The translations under genes and the position numbers were made by a program. From contig OY759218.1 in assembly GCA_963662175.1 (NCBI GenBank), positions 9,044,001 through 9,108,000 on the forward strand: a stretch of DNA of 64,000 nucleotides. Direction: 5' to 3'. The notes under the pieces are model-generated. The model had not been told where the DNA came from. It was given only the letters and a program-made list of their open reading frames with translations, and did not search any database. Shown piece after piece: positions 53,570 through 64,000 of the stretch. This DNA is from Aradus depressus (lineage: Eukaryota > Arthropoda > Insecta > Hemiptera > Aradidae). Numbering within the stretch: position 1 is the first letter of the stretch; each line of letters starts with the position of its first letter.

Positions 53570-55360
53570 AATATTTACTTATATTATGAATTAAAGATTG
53601 TAACAAGTTGCACAAACATAAATAAATAATAAATATTTACAAAAATGTGAATAATAATGAAAATATATTATCTTTCGTAGAAGATATTCTTCTGGAATGA
53701 GAAATAGAAAACAACTGCCAAAACATGTGAATTTAGTTCGCATTTTCAAAGAGACTAGAATTTGAATACATAGTCACAAGGATTTTGATCTAAAGGCACA
53801 CCAACACTGTCAGGAGGAGAGAACCCAGTGTTGTCATAACAATAAAAAAATTGACATTCCTTACATGCTCGGGCATTCTTTATCGTTTTTCGGGATTTAC
53901 CCAATGGCACTTGGTCACATCACGATTTGTCCGGGCAATTCGGGTTCTGTTCGAAGTCGGAATTTGCCCGTGATTTGACAGATTCATCTGCCGGCCCTTC
54001 CTAGCTGAGACGAGGTGGACAGAGCCCCTCCTTCTGACCACCACACACCCTCCTAAACAAAACCAATCCATTCCCTGTCTTACATAGGTTAGTGGGCTAT
54101 AAGAATTACCAACGGGTTTGAACTGAATACGAAAATCGAGTAAATCTAATTGAAACTCCTTGGAGAGGTCGGAGAAACACGTGTTGGAATATAGATGTGA
54201 TGTCTATCTGTTTAGTATGGAGACTAGTGTGGTGTGCGGTATCCGGCCCTGCTCCTCGTGGGAACACAACTGACACCAACTACCAGCATTTCTCATCTCA
54301 CCATCCACCTCTTTTTAGCCTGTTTCACATTATCATTGATTCCATAATTAAGATTGTACTGTAGAAATTATAGGAGAGCTTAATCTTTTAGTAGTGAGAT
54401 GCGCAGAAGAATTGTCATTGAAAACTTTGAAACCTTTAACTATCCCGAAATTTCGATTGATAAGAATGGGTTGGTCTGGAAGATGGGTGGGGGAGGGCCT
54501 CCCCTAGTTTCTGACGATGGGGCAGCGTGTCAGGATGCAGGGTCATGAGTGCTCTGACTAATGTCGATATTAACTCCCATTAACTTTGAACCTATGCCGC
54601 TCTTCATATAGCCCTTAACCGAAATCATAATCAATGAATCTGCTAGAGAAGACATAAGACATCAGAAGAAATCGCATAATTTTAAAGTCGGTTTATCAGC
54701 AAAATATCCTGGGAAAATCAAATCCAGGTGTGTGTTTTGTTAACTATGTTACAAGTATCCCCAGTGATTTTTGTCATGATAAATCAGAAAGGCGGATGAT
54801 TGGGCCACGACTTGGCACCACCCACACCAACTTTTACCAATAAACATGAAACATTAGCCAGACTTTCTTTCAATTTCATACCAGGACAGTCTCCGGGAGA
54901 AACCACATGAAATCTGTGGTCACGGGCTGAAAGTATAGTCCTAGGCAGCAAACTGTGCGCTTGTCCTCAAACAGACACGAGAGACCGTTGATGAGGTGGG
55001 GTCAGTCACGTCTGAAAAATGTTGGTTTCTTATGGCTTCTTCGAGAAGAAGTTTTGAAACACTCTTTTTTATTATTATAGCTAGTTCAGGAACATTGACT
55101 GAATCCAACTTGGAATTCTGTTTTTTTCAAGACATGCAAATATTTTGACATAGTCCAGGAAATATCAAATTAAAATACATTATTCATTTAAATTGAGGAA
55201 AACTAAATCTTTCAGATATGGTGGCCTACAATTTTTCTATAGTACGGGTGGGGGAGGAAAAGTGAGACAAAAGTAAGGAATACATTTTTAAAATAATGTA
55301 AGCTTAAGTAATTAACTCCCCCCCCCGTCTCTATCAATTCAATTTTTTATTACCTCTCCA
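53570..55360. other. Unassigned sequence
   Basis: AT-rich with short frames on both strands. 53880-54075 has a 63-codon minus frame of no recognised family. Nothing else supported. Confidence 0.35.
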
Positions 55361-55364
55361 GTTT

Positions 55365-55495
55365 TACTATCTAGACGACATACATTTAATTTTCAACTAA
55401 ATCGGTAAATTGGTTTCTAAGGTAAAGCGAAAACTTAGTTGTATGATTCGCGTTGTGCAAGTACATTGTCGATGATTCACCGACAACTTTTTATT
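55365..55495 (+). repeat. Family A 3' end
   Basis: attttcaactaaatcggtaa, ttggtttctaaggtaaagcg and the terminal tgattcaccgacaacttttt. Confidence 0.65.
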
Positions 55496-55589
55496 TTCAG
55501 TTTTTATTGCTCCATACAAAATAACTTTTTAAAATGATTAAATTGAATAATTTAGTTCTAAAATGATAAATGATTGCAGCAAAAACTGT

Positions 55590-55627
55590 TATGGTTTTAT
55601 GGACAAACTGTTATGGTTTTATGGACT
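55590..55627. repeat. Two tandem copies of actgttatggttttatggac
   Basis: The 20-base phrase occurs twice, separated by aa. Confidence 0.8.
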
Positions 55628-56289
55628 TTTGACGTTTCCATGACTGGTTTGTATTGAATTAATAATGCACGTACAAACACGAACGAAAACATTCAAACAA
55701 TTCAAAGATCTCGATATATTGGAGTAGTTATGAGAACATTTAAAAAAATATATTCGCAAAGTGCTGAAATAGGAAAGCTAAAGATGGGAAAGTGCGCAAA
55801 GAGGAAAACCTCGTTGGAGGCTAGACTAAACATGTAAATAGTCCATAGAGCACATTGGTAAACATTTGTTCAATCAAACAGATTGAGTCCTCCCTCTAGC
55901 TGTAGAGGGCTTGAAGAAATGGACTTAATAAAAACAAAGTATTGTTTGATAAAATTGTTTTTTTAAGTTTTAATGAGATATCCAGATGATGGGAGATATG
56001 GAGAATCAATATCAACGCAGGTAAATGTGTTCAAGTTACCTTTACTCTTCGGAGGCGAAACTGTCCACCCGTGCCCATGAACAACGCTCCCATCCCAACC
56101 TCTGACAACATGCGATAACTTGGGTTTTTTTCTTAGAAAGCAGTCTAACGTGAAAGCCCCACACAAGACTTAAGCGATAAGAACTTAACCGACGGTATGA
56201 ACTTTTACGACCCCTACTTGGTTTTAAATGAAAACTGTCCGTTGAGAACAAATTGACAATTTACAAAACAGATGTACGACCAATATGGA

Positions 56290-56450
56290 TATACCGATTG
56301 GAACTGTCGGTCTCAGCCAAGATTTTCAACATAAATAGGATACAATAGTTCCAAACGGAAGTCCTCCGACATACTGTCAATGCTCCCTTTTATGTTAAAA
56401 GAGAAGTCCTATAAACCACATAAACATTCCTTACTTCCAAGACTTAATTC
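56290..56450 (+). mobile_element. Jockey-clade reverse transcriptase fragment, frameshifted
   Basis: In alternating plus-strand frames: a tggaactgtcggtctcagcc start like 'LWGTASAS', then HTVNAPFYVKREVL and IPYFQDLI, corresponding to 'R.IVNAPWYV.N.VLH.DL.IP...E' of Jockey elements. The 20-bp minisatellite at 56470 begins directly after it. Confidence 0.6.
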
Positions 56451-56469
56451 ACTTCCGCTTCAACAGATT

Positions 56470-56805
56470 CCAGGTTAAGGGTTGGTAGCCGATATGTGAG
56501 GTGGGTATCCTTGATGTGAGACGGGTAGCCGAGGTTTGAGGTGGGTAGCCGATTTGTGAAGTGGATAGCCGAGGTGTGAGGTGGGTAGCCGAATTGTGAG
56601 GTGGATAGTCGAGGTGTGAGGTGGGTATCCGTGATGTGAGACTGGTAGCCGAGGTTTGAGGTGGGTAGCCGAAGTGTGAGGTGGATAGCCGAGGTGTGAG
56701 GTGGGTATCCGTGATGTGAGACTGGTAGCCGAGGTTTGAGGTGGGTAGCCGAAGTGTGAGGTGGATAGCCGAGGTGTGAGGTGGGTAGCTGAGGTGTGAG
56801 GTGTG
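56470..56805. repeat. Minisatellite, 20-bp unit
   Basis: About 16 units of gtgggtagccgaggtgtgag with variants (gtggatagcc, gtgggtatccgtgatgtgag, gactggtagcc). A run of five variants is itself repeated (about 56610-56690 and 56700-56770), so the array grew in part by 80-100 bp block duplication. The 176-codon minus frame over it is a by-product. Confidence 0.95.
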
Positions 56806-56809
56806 GACT

Positions 56810-57530
56810 TCTCCCTCTCCTCATAATCAGCATCAGCACATTACACGGAGGACTGCCCTGCCGATTCATCCCTTCTTTATCTTCCCCCCAGTCCCGGTTC
56901 CACTTCGACCCAACCTCACCCCACACATCACACACCTCCCTCAAACCCCATAAAATATTTAATATTCTTACCATTTAATATTCTTACGTTAAAGGTACGT
57001 GTTCATTGTAGAGCAAAACCTAGTTAAACTTCTCTTCCTATAGCGAGGTCTCTCTAGACCAAGAATACCTATAGGTCACCTCACCCTATCGACCTATATG
57101 CAACTAGAACCATGTTGCTGCTGCTTCAGTGTTGTTAATAAGAAAAGAAAAATAGGAGGGAAGAAGGGATCTCAAGGAAAATTATTAATGGAGTCGTAAC
57201 ATGAGGACAGGTTTCCATATTAAAGTGTGTTCCGCCTGTCTTACGACGGACTACGAATATTACCGATCTAACATATATTACTTTCCATACATTCACTTCA
57301 ACAAGACATAAATCGTAAGGCATCAGAAGGGGGGGGGGGGGGGGGGGCAGGAACTATCTGATGATCAACACGAACAATGTACATAGTCAATCTAGCCCGA
57401 CTCACCACCCTCCCGAGAGCACAGACATACTATATCTAGATCCCCCTCACTCATCTTTTCACATCTAGATTTTATTTAGAGAGATGTAACAAGAGGAAAT
57501 CTAGCAGAAAGATCTACAGCAGGGGTCGGA
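56810..57530. other. Unassigned sequence with G19 run
   Basis: A run of 19 G at 57329-57347. No exon or transposon end recognised. Confidence 0.4.
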
Positions 57531-57955
57531 AATCTTTTTCACTTGAAGGTTGCATGATATCCTAGGTAATCAAGCGCGGGCCGCATAATACCCTAGGTAC
57601 TAATGTGCGGGCCGCATGATGCCCTAGGTACTCAAGTGCTGGCCGCGTGACGCCCTAGGTACTCGAGGTGAGCCGCATGATGTCTTGGCTAGTCATGTGC
57701 GAACCACATGATGCCCTAGACACTCGAAGCGAGCCACATGATGGCCTGGCTACTCAAGTGCAGGCCGTGTGATACCCTAGGTACTCGAGGTGAGCCGCAT
57801 GATGTCTTGGCTAGTCAAGTGCGAACCACATGATGCCCTAGACACTCGAAGCGAGCCACATGATGGCCTGGCTACTCAAGTGCAGGCCGTGTGATACCCT
57901 AGGTACTTGAGGCGAGTCGCATGATGTCGTGGCTAGTCAAGTGCGAACCGCATCT
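57523..57955. repeat. hAT-like head expanded into a ~30/120-bp minisatellite
   Basis: cagcaggggtcggaaatctt then ttcacttgaaggttgcatga at 57520-57560 is like hAT ends of the 'CAGGGGTCGGCAACCTTTTTGAC...GGGCCGCA' type. The following sequence repeats a ~30-bp unit (gccgcatgatgccctaggta plus ctcaagtgc) about 13 times. Four units form a 120-bp higher-order block present twice almost unchanged (57660-57780 and 57780-57900). Confidence 0.8.
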
Positions 57956-57959
57956 TACA

Positions 57960-58470
57960 ACACAAACAGATAAGAGATTTTGAAAAAAATAATAGAAGAT
58001 GAATGATAATGAATATACCGCGAAATCGAAAAAATTGATAAGAACAGCCTATTCGATTTTTGGGTTTTGAATACATTCCATTTTTCAGATTTAAACTCTC
58101 TCTTGCACATATGTCACCCCTCTCTCTCTCCTTGGCCTGAAGCCCCATTACAGGATTCATTTACTTTATATGCTTATATGTAGGAAACTAAAATTATGAG
58201 TGACAATTTGGCGATATTATAAAATCGTATATTGTAAAAACTATTTTTCCTCATTGGTATAATTCCAGATAAATGACTCAAAGAAGTATTCCAATAATAA
58301 TGGAATAAATAAATGGAAATTTATTCTGGAAAACTAACTCCGAAGGTATGAACTCGGGGCGAAATCGAAAGCATTTTTTCTTGGAAGTTTCACAGGCTCC
58401 ATTACAAAGCTGTAAACTAAAAAATGAATTTCCTACATTTGGCACGAGTCGAGATTTGCTAACAAAGTTC
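57960..58470. other. Unassigned sequence
   Basis: No feature recognised. Confidence 0.4.
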
Positions 58471-58474
58471 CTTT

Positions 58475-58990
58475 TACTCCCTCAGCTACACAAAGTGTAG
58501 GGAAAGTTATGTGATCGGTCAGAAATTCCATGAACCCAAAAGGGTAATGAAAAATTTCATCATATGTGATAGTAAGATGTGGGACGAGATTTCTCATAGA
58601 AATAAAAGACGTTGTCTTCCCACTGTTTTATTTTTGACCAGAACTGGTTTCCTTTGCAACAGCGTCATCATTAGTGGTACATCCCACCCACACAGCGTAG
58701 CGGTTGCCAGTTGTCCTTTAACCGCTACGCTGCGTGGGTGGGATGTACCACTGATGATGACGTTGTTTCGTAGAAAACCTGTTCTGGTCTAAAATTAAAT
58801 AGTGGGAAGAGAATGTCTTTTATTTCTATGAAGAATTTCATAGGAAAATTTCATAATCGGCCAAAGAGAAGAGGGGGCATCAGAGGAGGGTATGAACTCA
58901 AAATCTCTTAAAAACAAAACAAAAACCCATAATTGAATGGTTTATCAGAGAAGGGGGAGGTTCAAGTCAAAAACCCGAATAACTGGCAAT
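58475..58990 (+). repeat. Family A copy interrupted by a foldback
   Basis: ctccctcagctacacaaagt, gggaaagttatgtgatcggt and tcagaaattccatg form the 5' end. After the foldback (58595-58830) the copy continues with ccaaagagaagagggggcat, cagagaagggggaggttcaa and aaacccgaataactggcaat, where the minisatellite starts. Confidence 0.65.
58595..58830. repeat. Foldback element, 236 bp, arms about 112 bp
   Basis: catagaaataaaagac (58595) pairs with the right end at 58830, and the arms stay complementary through ggtacatcccacccac and gcagcgtagcggtt to a ~12-base loop near 58712, with roughly ten mismatches. It sits inside a family A copy. Flanking duplication is not clear (ttct versus aaga). Likely a MITE or foldback transposon. 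Confidence 0.88.
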
Positions 58991-59455
58991 GTGCGAGGTT
59001 GGCGCTCTGTTAGGACAGGCCATTCTAGTGGGCCAGCTTTAGTTAGGACGAGCCATGCTAATGAGCCATTTCCAACTTGCGAGGGTGACGCCTTGTTAGG
59101 ACGAGCCATGCGAGTGTGACCCTGTTTGGACAGGCCCTGCTAGTGGGCCAGCCCCAACTTGCGAATATGAAGCCCTATTAGGACGAGCCATGCGAGTGTG
59201 ACCCATGTTTGGACAGGCCCTGCTAGTGAGCCAGCCCCAACTTGCGAATATGACGCCCTGTTAGGACGAGCCATGCGAGTGTGACCTCTATTTGGACAGG
59301 CCCTGCTAGTGGGCCAGCCCCAACTTGCGAAGATGACGCCCTATTTGGACAGGCCCTGCTAGTGAGCCAGCCCCAACTTGCGAGGATGACGCCCTATTTG
59401 GACAGGCCCTGCTAGTGAGCCAGCCCCAACTTGCGAGGATGACGCCCTGTTAGGA
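58990..59455. repeat. Minisatellite, 53-84 bp units
   Basis: Units share ggacaggccctgctagtgag, ccagccccaacttgcgag and gatgacgccct. Longer units (~84 bp) include ggacgagccatgcgagtgtg; the last three lack it and are 53 bp. Confidence 0.93.
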
Positions 59456-59835
59456 GCCTCTTCCCTCGGGCTCTCCGGATCATGGCTGAGCTATCGGTAG
59501 TAGATTAACCCTGAGCCCCTGGGACTCTGCCCTTGGATTTATAGTTGTGCCTCCCTCTATAGATCTCCTCGCTCCGCCCACTCCCACCGTGTTATTACCT
59601 TCCAGATTACCTGTAACATCAGTTCACTTTACCTCCCTCCCCCTCCTTTATTCAAATTTGCACACTAATAGCCAAGGAAATATTTCTTCTCATCCCTTAG
59701 ATATAGGATGACACTAATGTCTTTACTTTTACACGAACAAAAGTGTTCAGTTTTTCTTGAAAAATGTCAAAACTAAAAACATCCCTTGGTAGCCAGCCGA
59801 AGTCTATTAGATTATTAATCGATTGATATAATTAC
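59456..59835. other. Unassigned sequence
   Basis: No feature recognised. Confidence 0.4.
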
Positions 59836-59839
59836 TAAA

Positions 59840-60275
59840 TGAACAGAATTGGGTTTAGGTTACATTGACTCTTTGTCGCCAAATCTGTCCTCAAGTTATC
59901 GTAAACAACGTCCTAATTCGTCTACAAGAACTAAGTCGATTTTACAGAATATTGCGTAGACTACCTGGACCAAACTAAAAACTTTCCACTCACAACAAAC
60001 TAGCACCGTACACAGCTAAGCTACGTCCAGTTCGGACCTAGCTGAAGTCTATATATAACAATTATAAATCGTATCCAAACGCATTCCAATATAATTGTGT
60101 CGAGTTGTCAATGCTCCCTCCTTTCTCACCGGAGAAGCTCTCCACATAAATATACCTACTGTCCTGGAATATACCTTTTGTCCTGGAATATACCTACTGT
60201 CCTGGAATATACTTTCCTTAATAACCTTTCATCCCATCCTAACACATCCGAACAAGTCCTTTCTACGAGTAATAC
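59840..60275 (+). mobile_element. Jockey-clade reverse transcriptase remnant with internal tandem triplication
   Basis: Frames read RFYRILRRLPGPN, LSTHNKLAPYTAKLRPVRT (like 'LS..NKLLLYKAILRPIWTYG'), RVVNAPSFLTGEALHINIPT (like 'R.IVNAPWFV.NE.LH.DL.IPT') and LNNLSSHPNTSEQV (like 'L..LSSHPN.LA...'). Between the last two, a 19-bp unit (tacctactgtcctggaata) occurs three times (60153-60209), shifting the frame. It runs directly into a family A copy at about 60278. Confidence 0.75.
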
Positions 60276-60277
60276 GA

Positions 60278-60600
60278 AAACCCTAATAACCGAAGTAATG
60301 AATGTATCGGCAAGATATTTCATATGTAAATTCAACACCCCATAAGGACGTCACCTATGAATGTTCAGCCAAATCTGCCGAAGGGAAGGGGGATCAGAGG
60401 AGTTCAACTAAAAAACCATAATAACTGTCGATGAACCGTGTGTATCAATATGAAATTTCTTATGAGGATTCTAGAAGTTCCTGAGAAAACCAGCTATTTT
60501 TCAGAGGAAGTGCAAAAATTTGTTTCAGAGGAAGTGCAAAAACTTTGTAGATTAATTAGCGCTGGGGAAGTACATTGTTAGTGATACACCGACAACTTTT
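60278..60600 (+). repeat. Family A 3' half
   Basis: aataaccgaagtaatgaatg, atcggcaagatatttcatat, gttcagccaaatctgccgaa, ataactgtcgatgaaccg and the end acaccgacaactttttt. The gaggaagtgcaaaaa phrase is locally duplicated (60506 and 60528). Confidence 0.7.
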
Positions 60601-60603
60601 TTT

Positions 60604-61990
60604 TTGTACATTTACCCAACAACTTTATCTATTTTATTATAAAGATATACAAATTTCAAATGAATATATTGAGGTAGGCTTGCTAAGTATGCAACCTTCA
60701 ACATTTACGATAAATAATTTTAAATAATATTATTAATACCATATTATGAAAAAGTAAATATAAGATAAATTATCTATTTACAACAGAATGAGAAAGAGCT
60801 AAAGTGAATAAATGTAGTAACATTAATTACATGTAGAGATGAAAGTTTTAGGTTACCACGTATATCTTCATATTATTTGTAATTCTATTGTTTGAAGTAA
60901 ATATCCTGTTTAAAACGAAACATTTCTTGTCTTCATATTCGCAAAATCCTAATCAGCAATTAGGTCAGTCCTTTCAATGCAGTTTTGCTTACAGAATTTA
61001 TAATGAGTCTTAACAAACTACATGTCAGTCATATTGTTAAGACTACAACCACATTAGGTCGGGAGTTATTTTCAACAAGATAATAGAAACTACGTTCTGT
61101 GTTCTGCTACTAACCAAGTGGGAAGCCAATCACTTTATCGTAGACTAACGTCGGTTTTCTGCATCTCTTTCATATCTGATTTGTGATAATTAATAAAATG
61201 CAAATTAAAATAAAAAGAAATTAAATAATATTAAAATAAACAAATAAATAATTAAATAAAATTACCACATTTCCTGTAGAAATTATAGCTGTTCTACTAA
61301 ATTTTAATTTCGACAGTTATTTCCGAAAAGGGCGAAAGTTCAAGACGTGCAATTTTCAAGAAAGAAAAATTTCAATTAATAATTATTTCATTTGGATTTC
61401 TTTTAAATATAAAAATGAGATGCCATATTGTTTTCTTTTTTGAGAAAATGTTCAATCTAATCCAAAGGTATAAATTATCTTACTGGGTTCACAGGGAAAT
61501 TAATAGCATAGAATAAAGCACTAGTATTGGGTTTATTTATCTAAACCTTCATTATACATCAAATCAAAATGTCAAAATCAAATTACTTACATTAAAAATG
61601 TTACAAACTAATTTCTACATCTACTTATATACTCTTTTCTTTTTAAATATTGTGGCCATTCTTCAATTCAATGTTATTTTGGGCATATAAACATATAAAT
61701 AAATAAAAGTACCATCTACTTCACTATTCTTTTCACTCCTACATGGTTCACACTATCTAAAACATCTGATCGTCGTCTTTTGTCTCCATTCATTGGTTGT
61801 TCACATTTCGTTTTAAAACAAAATGCGACTAGTCCATATTTGTATATTTATTCACTATTTAAGTTACTTCACTCCTAACAGCTGTTTTTATACATATGAT
61901 AATAATTGATTTTATAATATATTAATAATCTTAATGTGTGTAAATGTTTTCTTAGTCTTGTGTAAAGATTCTTAAGAGAACCCATTTGGC
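60604..61990. other. Long AT-rich stretch
   Basis: Nearly 1.4 kb without a recognised exon, array or transposon end. Could be intron or old degraded repeats. Confidence 0.4.
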
Positions 61991-61994
61991 AAAC

Positions 61995-62195
61995 GACATC
62001 CCGTTTTCCCTCCGAAACGGGTTTACCGACTTTCTTGAAAATCAATAGGTGTCTTACTTAGGGAGGGAGTTGTGGATGCTCATACTAAATACATTCATTC
62101 CATCGTTACATTGACAGTTATTAGGGTTTTGGGGTTGAGCTCTCCTTCTCTGACCCCTTCTCCCATTTGGCTGAAAAAACGACAGGTCGATACGG
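61995..62195 (-). repeat. Family A fragment, reverse
   Basis: tgaaaatcaataggtgtctt, gctcatactaaatacattca and gacagttattagggtttt are reverse family A landmarks. Confidence 0.6.
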
Positions 62196-62249
62196 CAATG
62201 GCAGTTTAGGATTTTTGAGCATAACCCCCTCTTGTTCTCTATAAAATTT

Positions 62250-62470
62250 CATGTTGGTGTATTACTTATCCAGGCCCTCTAAGGGCCACAACTATTGATT
62301 TTCAGCCAAATCGAGAAGGGGGGAAGTAGAGGGAGGCTTAACTCTCCTAAATTTATTTGTGTATCCAGAACCCCCTGAGGACGAGACCTATGGATTTTCA
62401 GCCAAATCAGCTAAAAGAGGTGTGGGTTAGGAAGGGGGTTAACACAAAACACCCAATAACTGCCTATGAA
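62250..62470 (+). repeat. Family A fragment, forward
   Basis: attgattttcagccaaatcg and ggattttcagccaaatcagc show two copies of the central block, ending at caataactgcctatgaaa, where the minisatellite begins. Confidence 0.65.
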
Positions 62471-62479
62471 ATATTGAGT

Positions 62480-62945
62480 TGCTGTGATGCTATGGAGATC
62501 TGGAGCTGTCAAACTGTGGTGCTGTGGTGTGGAGCTGTTGTGCTGTGGAGTTGTTGAACTGCTGAGCTATGGAAACGTAGAGCTGTGGAGCTGTTGTGTG
62601 ATGGTGCTGTTGAACTGCTGAGCTATGGAAACGTAGAGCTGTGTAGCTGTTGTGCTTTGGTGCTGTTGAACTGCTGAGCTATGGAAACGTAGAGCTGTGG
62701 AGCTGTTGTGTGATGGTGCTGTTGAACTGCTGAGCTATGGAAACGTAGAGCTGTGGAGCTGTTGTGCTATGGTGCTGTTGAACTGCTGAGCTATGGAAAC
62801 GTAGAGCTGTGGAACTGTTGTGCTATGGTGTTGTTGAACTGCTGAGCTATGGAAACGTAGAGCTGTGGAGCTGTTGTGTGATGGTGCTGTTGAACTGCTG
62901 AGCTATGGAAACGTAGAGCTGTGGAGCTGTGGTGCTATGGAGCTC
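62480..62945. repeat. Minisatellite, 56-bp unit
   Basis: About eight units of gctgttgaactgctgagcta, tggaaacgtagagctgtgg and agctgttgtgctatggt. Units differ at few positions (tgtgatgg versus tgctatgg), so homogenisation is recent. Confidence 0.95.
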
Positions 62946-62949
62946 TCAC

Positions 62950-63425
62950 TGTCTGAGGGAGGAATGTCATCCATATGGATGGGTTAGTTTGGGAAGCTCC
63001 ATCCCCTGTTTACATCACACTCAACTCCCTTCTTTACCATGAAAACCGCCTTTTGGTTTTACTATCCATTTCCTTAAACTGGGGCCCCTTTCAAGGATTG
63101 ATATGGAAACCATTTACCTTCATAGTTCACGTCATTATTATATAACAATATAGCAACGATACATGTTTTTATTTTACATATAAAATCCTTTACATCGGTC
63201 CTTTTCGCGGATAATATACTATTTATATCTCTACTTTATTTCTAAAGCTCTTCGAACATTAAACAAATGAAAAATAAAGAAGAACTTTCTTTTTTTATTA
63301 TTAAGTATTTCACAATATCTCTATAGAAAATGTTAAGTCACTAAACGAATTGCTGCTAATGAATGAGTTTATATTTAATGCGTCCAAAACAATTATTTTT
63401 AATTTCAAAATGACGCCTAAATTCC
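62950..63425. other. Mostly unassigned; includes a repeat shared with 30515
   Basis: ttattattaagtatttcaca followed by atatctctatagaaaatgtt (63297-63336) matches the sequence right of the foldback at 30279-30518. The rest is AT-rich without recognised features. Confidence 0.45.
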
Positions 63426-63429
63426 CAAA

Positions 63430-63578
63430 TCAAAAACCGCCATTGGTAGTTAATACTCTTTCCATATCATTTAAATTGGGTATTTGTGGAACGTCGGATA
63501 GAGTTTCGTAAAACTCGTGGAATTCTGTAATTTCCAGATAAATCGAAAAACATCGTGATCCAAATCCATTGTCCAAGA
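63430..63578 (-). CDS. Unrecognised C-terminal coding fragment
   Basis: On the minus strand, after catgcttctctag (a good 3' splice site), the frame reads LDNGFGSRCFSIYLEITEFH, then EFYETLSDVPQIPNLNDMER and VLTTNGGF before TGA at 63430-63432. The frame is free of stops for some 55 codons counting upstream codons. The composition is typical of a folded protein and unlike neighbouring DNA. I do not recognise the family. It may be the last exon of a host gene on the minus strand or part of a transposon protein. Confidence 0.4.
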
Positions 63579-63599
63579 CTAGAGAAGCATGTTTAGCAG

Positions 63600-64000
63600 G
63601 TTATGAATAATTACTGTTTTTGTGGACATTTTTCACGGAATAAAATTCTAATGAGAGAGAGTTTTGTTGTTTGTGGAGGGGAGAGAGTGAGGGGGATGGT
63701 GTTTTGCTAAAAGGAGCATTGGTCCGCGAAGTCTGCTCTTCCCCCATGACGCCTCTAAGATCAATGAAACAGCATCTCCCTAGGAGGCCCATTCCAACTA
63801 CATGTATCCCTTCCAATGTCTCTTCTCCGCCCCACCGCCTATTTATATTATCCGCTCAGACAGGGAACAGCAGCGTAGCCTTTCCGTTAATACAATGATT
63901 CCTACTTGCATTTCGAATAGGAGCGGGTCCGTTCAGACATGTTGCGAATCATGGATGTACCGTTCGACATTGTCAGATAGTTTTGTCTGATCCGTTACAC
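63600..64000. other. Unassigned sequence at window end
   Basis: Short frames on both strands (63601-63990) without recognised similarity. Confidence 0.35.

Noticed and set aside
56444..56974. 176-codon minus-strand frame
   Set aside because: It translates the 20-bp tandem array (three repeat units per 20 residues) with short unrelated ends.
40164..64000. Downstream NFI exon encoding the rest of the DNA-binding domain
   Set aside because: I looked for the WASRLL and PDQKGK regions on the plus strand and did not find them.
1..64000. Prokaryotic, plasmid or phage origin and a defence-type operon
   Set aside because: Splice-bounded NFI exon, SINEs, LINEs, hAT and pogo elements and the lack of operon-like coding all show a eukaryotic genome.

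Overview
This is a piece of an AT-rich, very repeat-dense animal genome, almost certainly an arthropod and probably an insect. The support is a Nuclear factor I (NFI) exon with insect-like GT-AG splice sites, many decayed Jockey-clade and RTE-like non-LTR retrotransposons, a BEL/Pao LTR element, hAT, pogo-type and other DNA transposons, a Helitron end, and tRNA-derived SINEs. I suspect a hemipteran from the overall repeat style, but nothing in the window proves the order. There is no bacterial-type gene organisation, and nearly all short open frames are chance or repeat-derived.

Only one conventional host coding segment is secure. It is an internal NFI exon at 40008-40163 (+), encoding the start of the NFI DNA-binding domain. 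A partial tandem duplicate of its 5' part and upstream intron lies about 165 bp upstream (39731-39894). No other NFI exon was recognised, so much of the window is probably NFI intron or flank. Four short minus-strand stretches (16022-16318, 19240-19480, 19709-19858, 63430-63578) look protein-coding by their open, non-repetitive frames, but I cannot name them.

Layout. 1-9.7 kb: scattered repeat fragments, a Helitron-like 3' end, two SINEs and a LINE reverse-transcriptase C-terminus. 9.9-12.4 kb: two minisatellites next to copies of one interspersed family. 13-20 kb: long AT-rich stretches, a PHD-like zinc-finger fragment, and a 1356-bp terminal-inverted-repeat transposon inserted in the 3' end of a Jockey element. 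20.6-23.8 kb: a 3.2-kb higher-order satellite (about 224 bp, four modules). 24-26.3 kb: a TIR element holding an RTE tail, a complete non-autonomous hAT with 8-bp target duplication, and a foldback. 27-36.8 kb: many copies of the main interspersed family (called A here), a near-perfect foldback, a pogo-like MITE and two minisatellites. 37-39.2 kb: BEL/Pao remnant and a rearranged family C copy. 39.7-40.2 kb: NFI exon and its duplicate. 42-46 kb: minisatellites and the longest family A copy. 47-53.6 kb: retroposed 3' ends, a SINE cluster and an RTE-like reverse transcriptase. 55-63 kb: Jockey remnants, four minisatellites and a foldback inserted in family A.

Family names A-E are labels for this answer, defined by comparing copies inside the window. 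Coordinates of degenerate repeats are approximate. I found no previously undescribed multi-gene system. The best leads are the NFI exon duplication, the nested TIR transposon with a deleted transposase, the long foldbacks, and minisatellites that start at the same internal position of family A.
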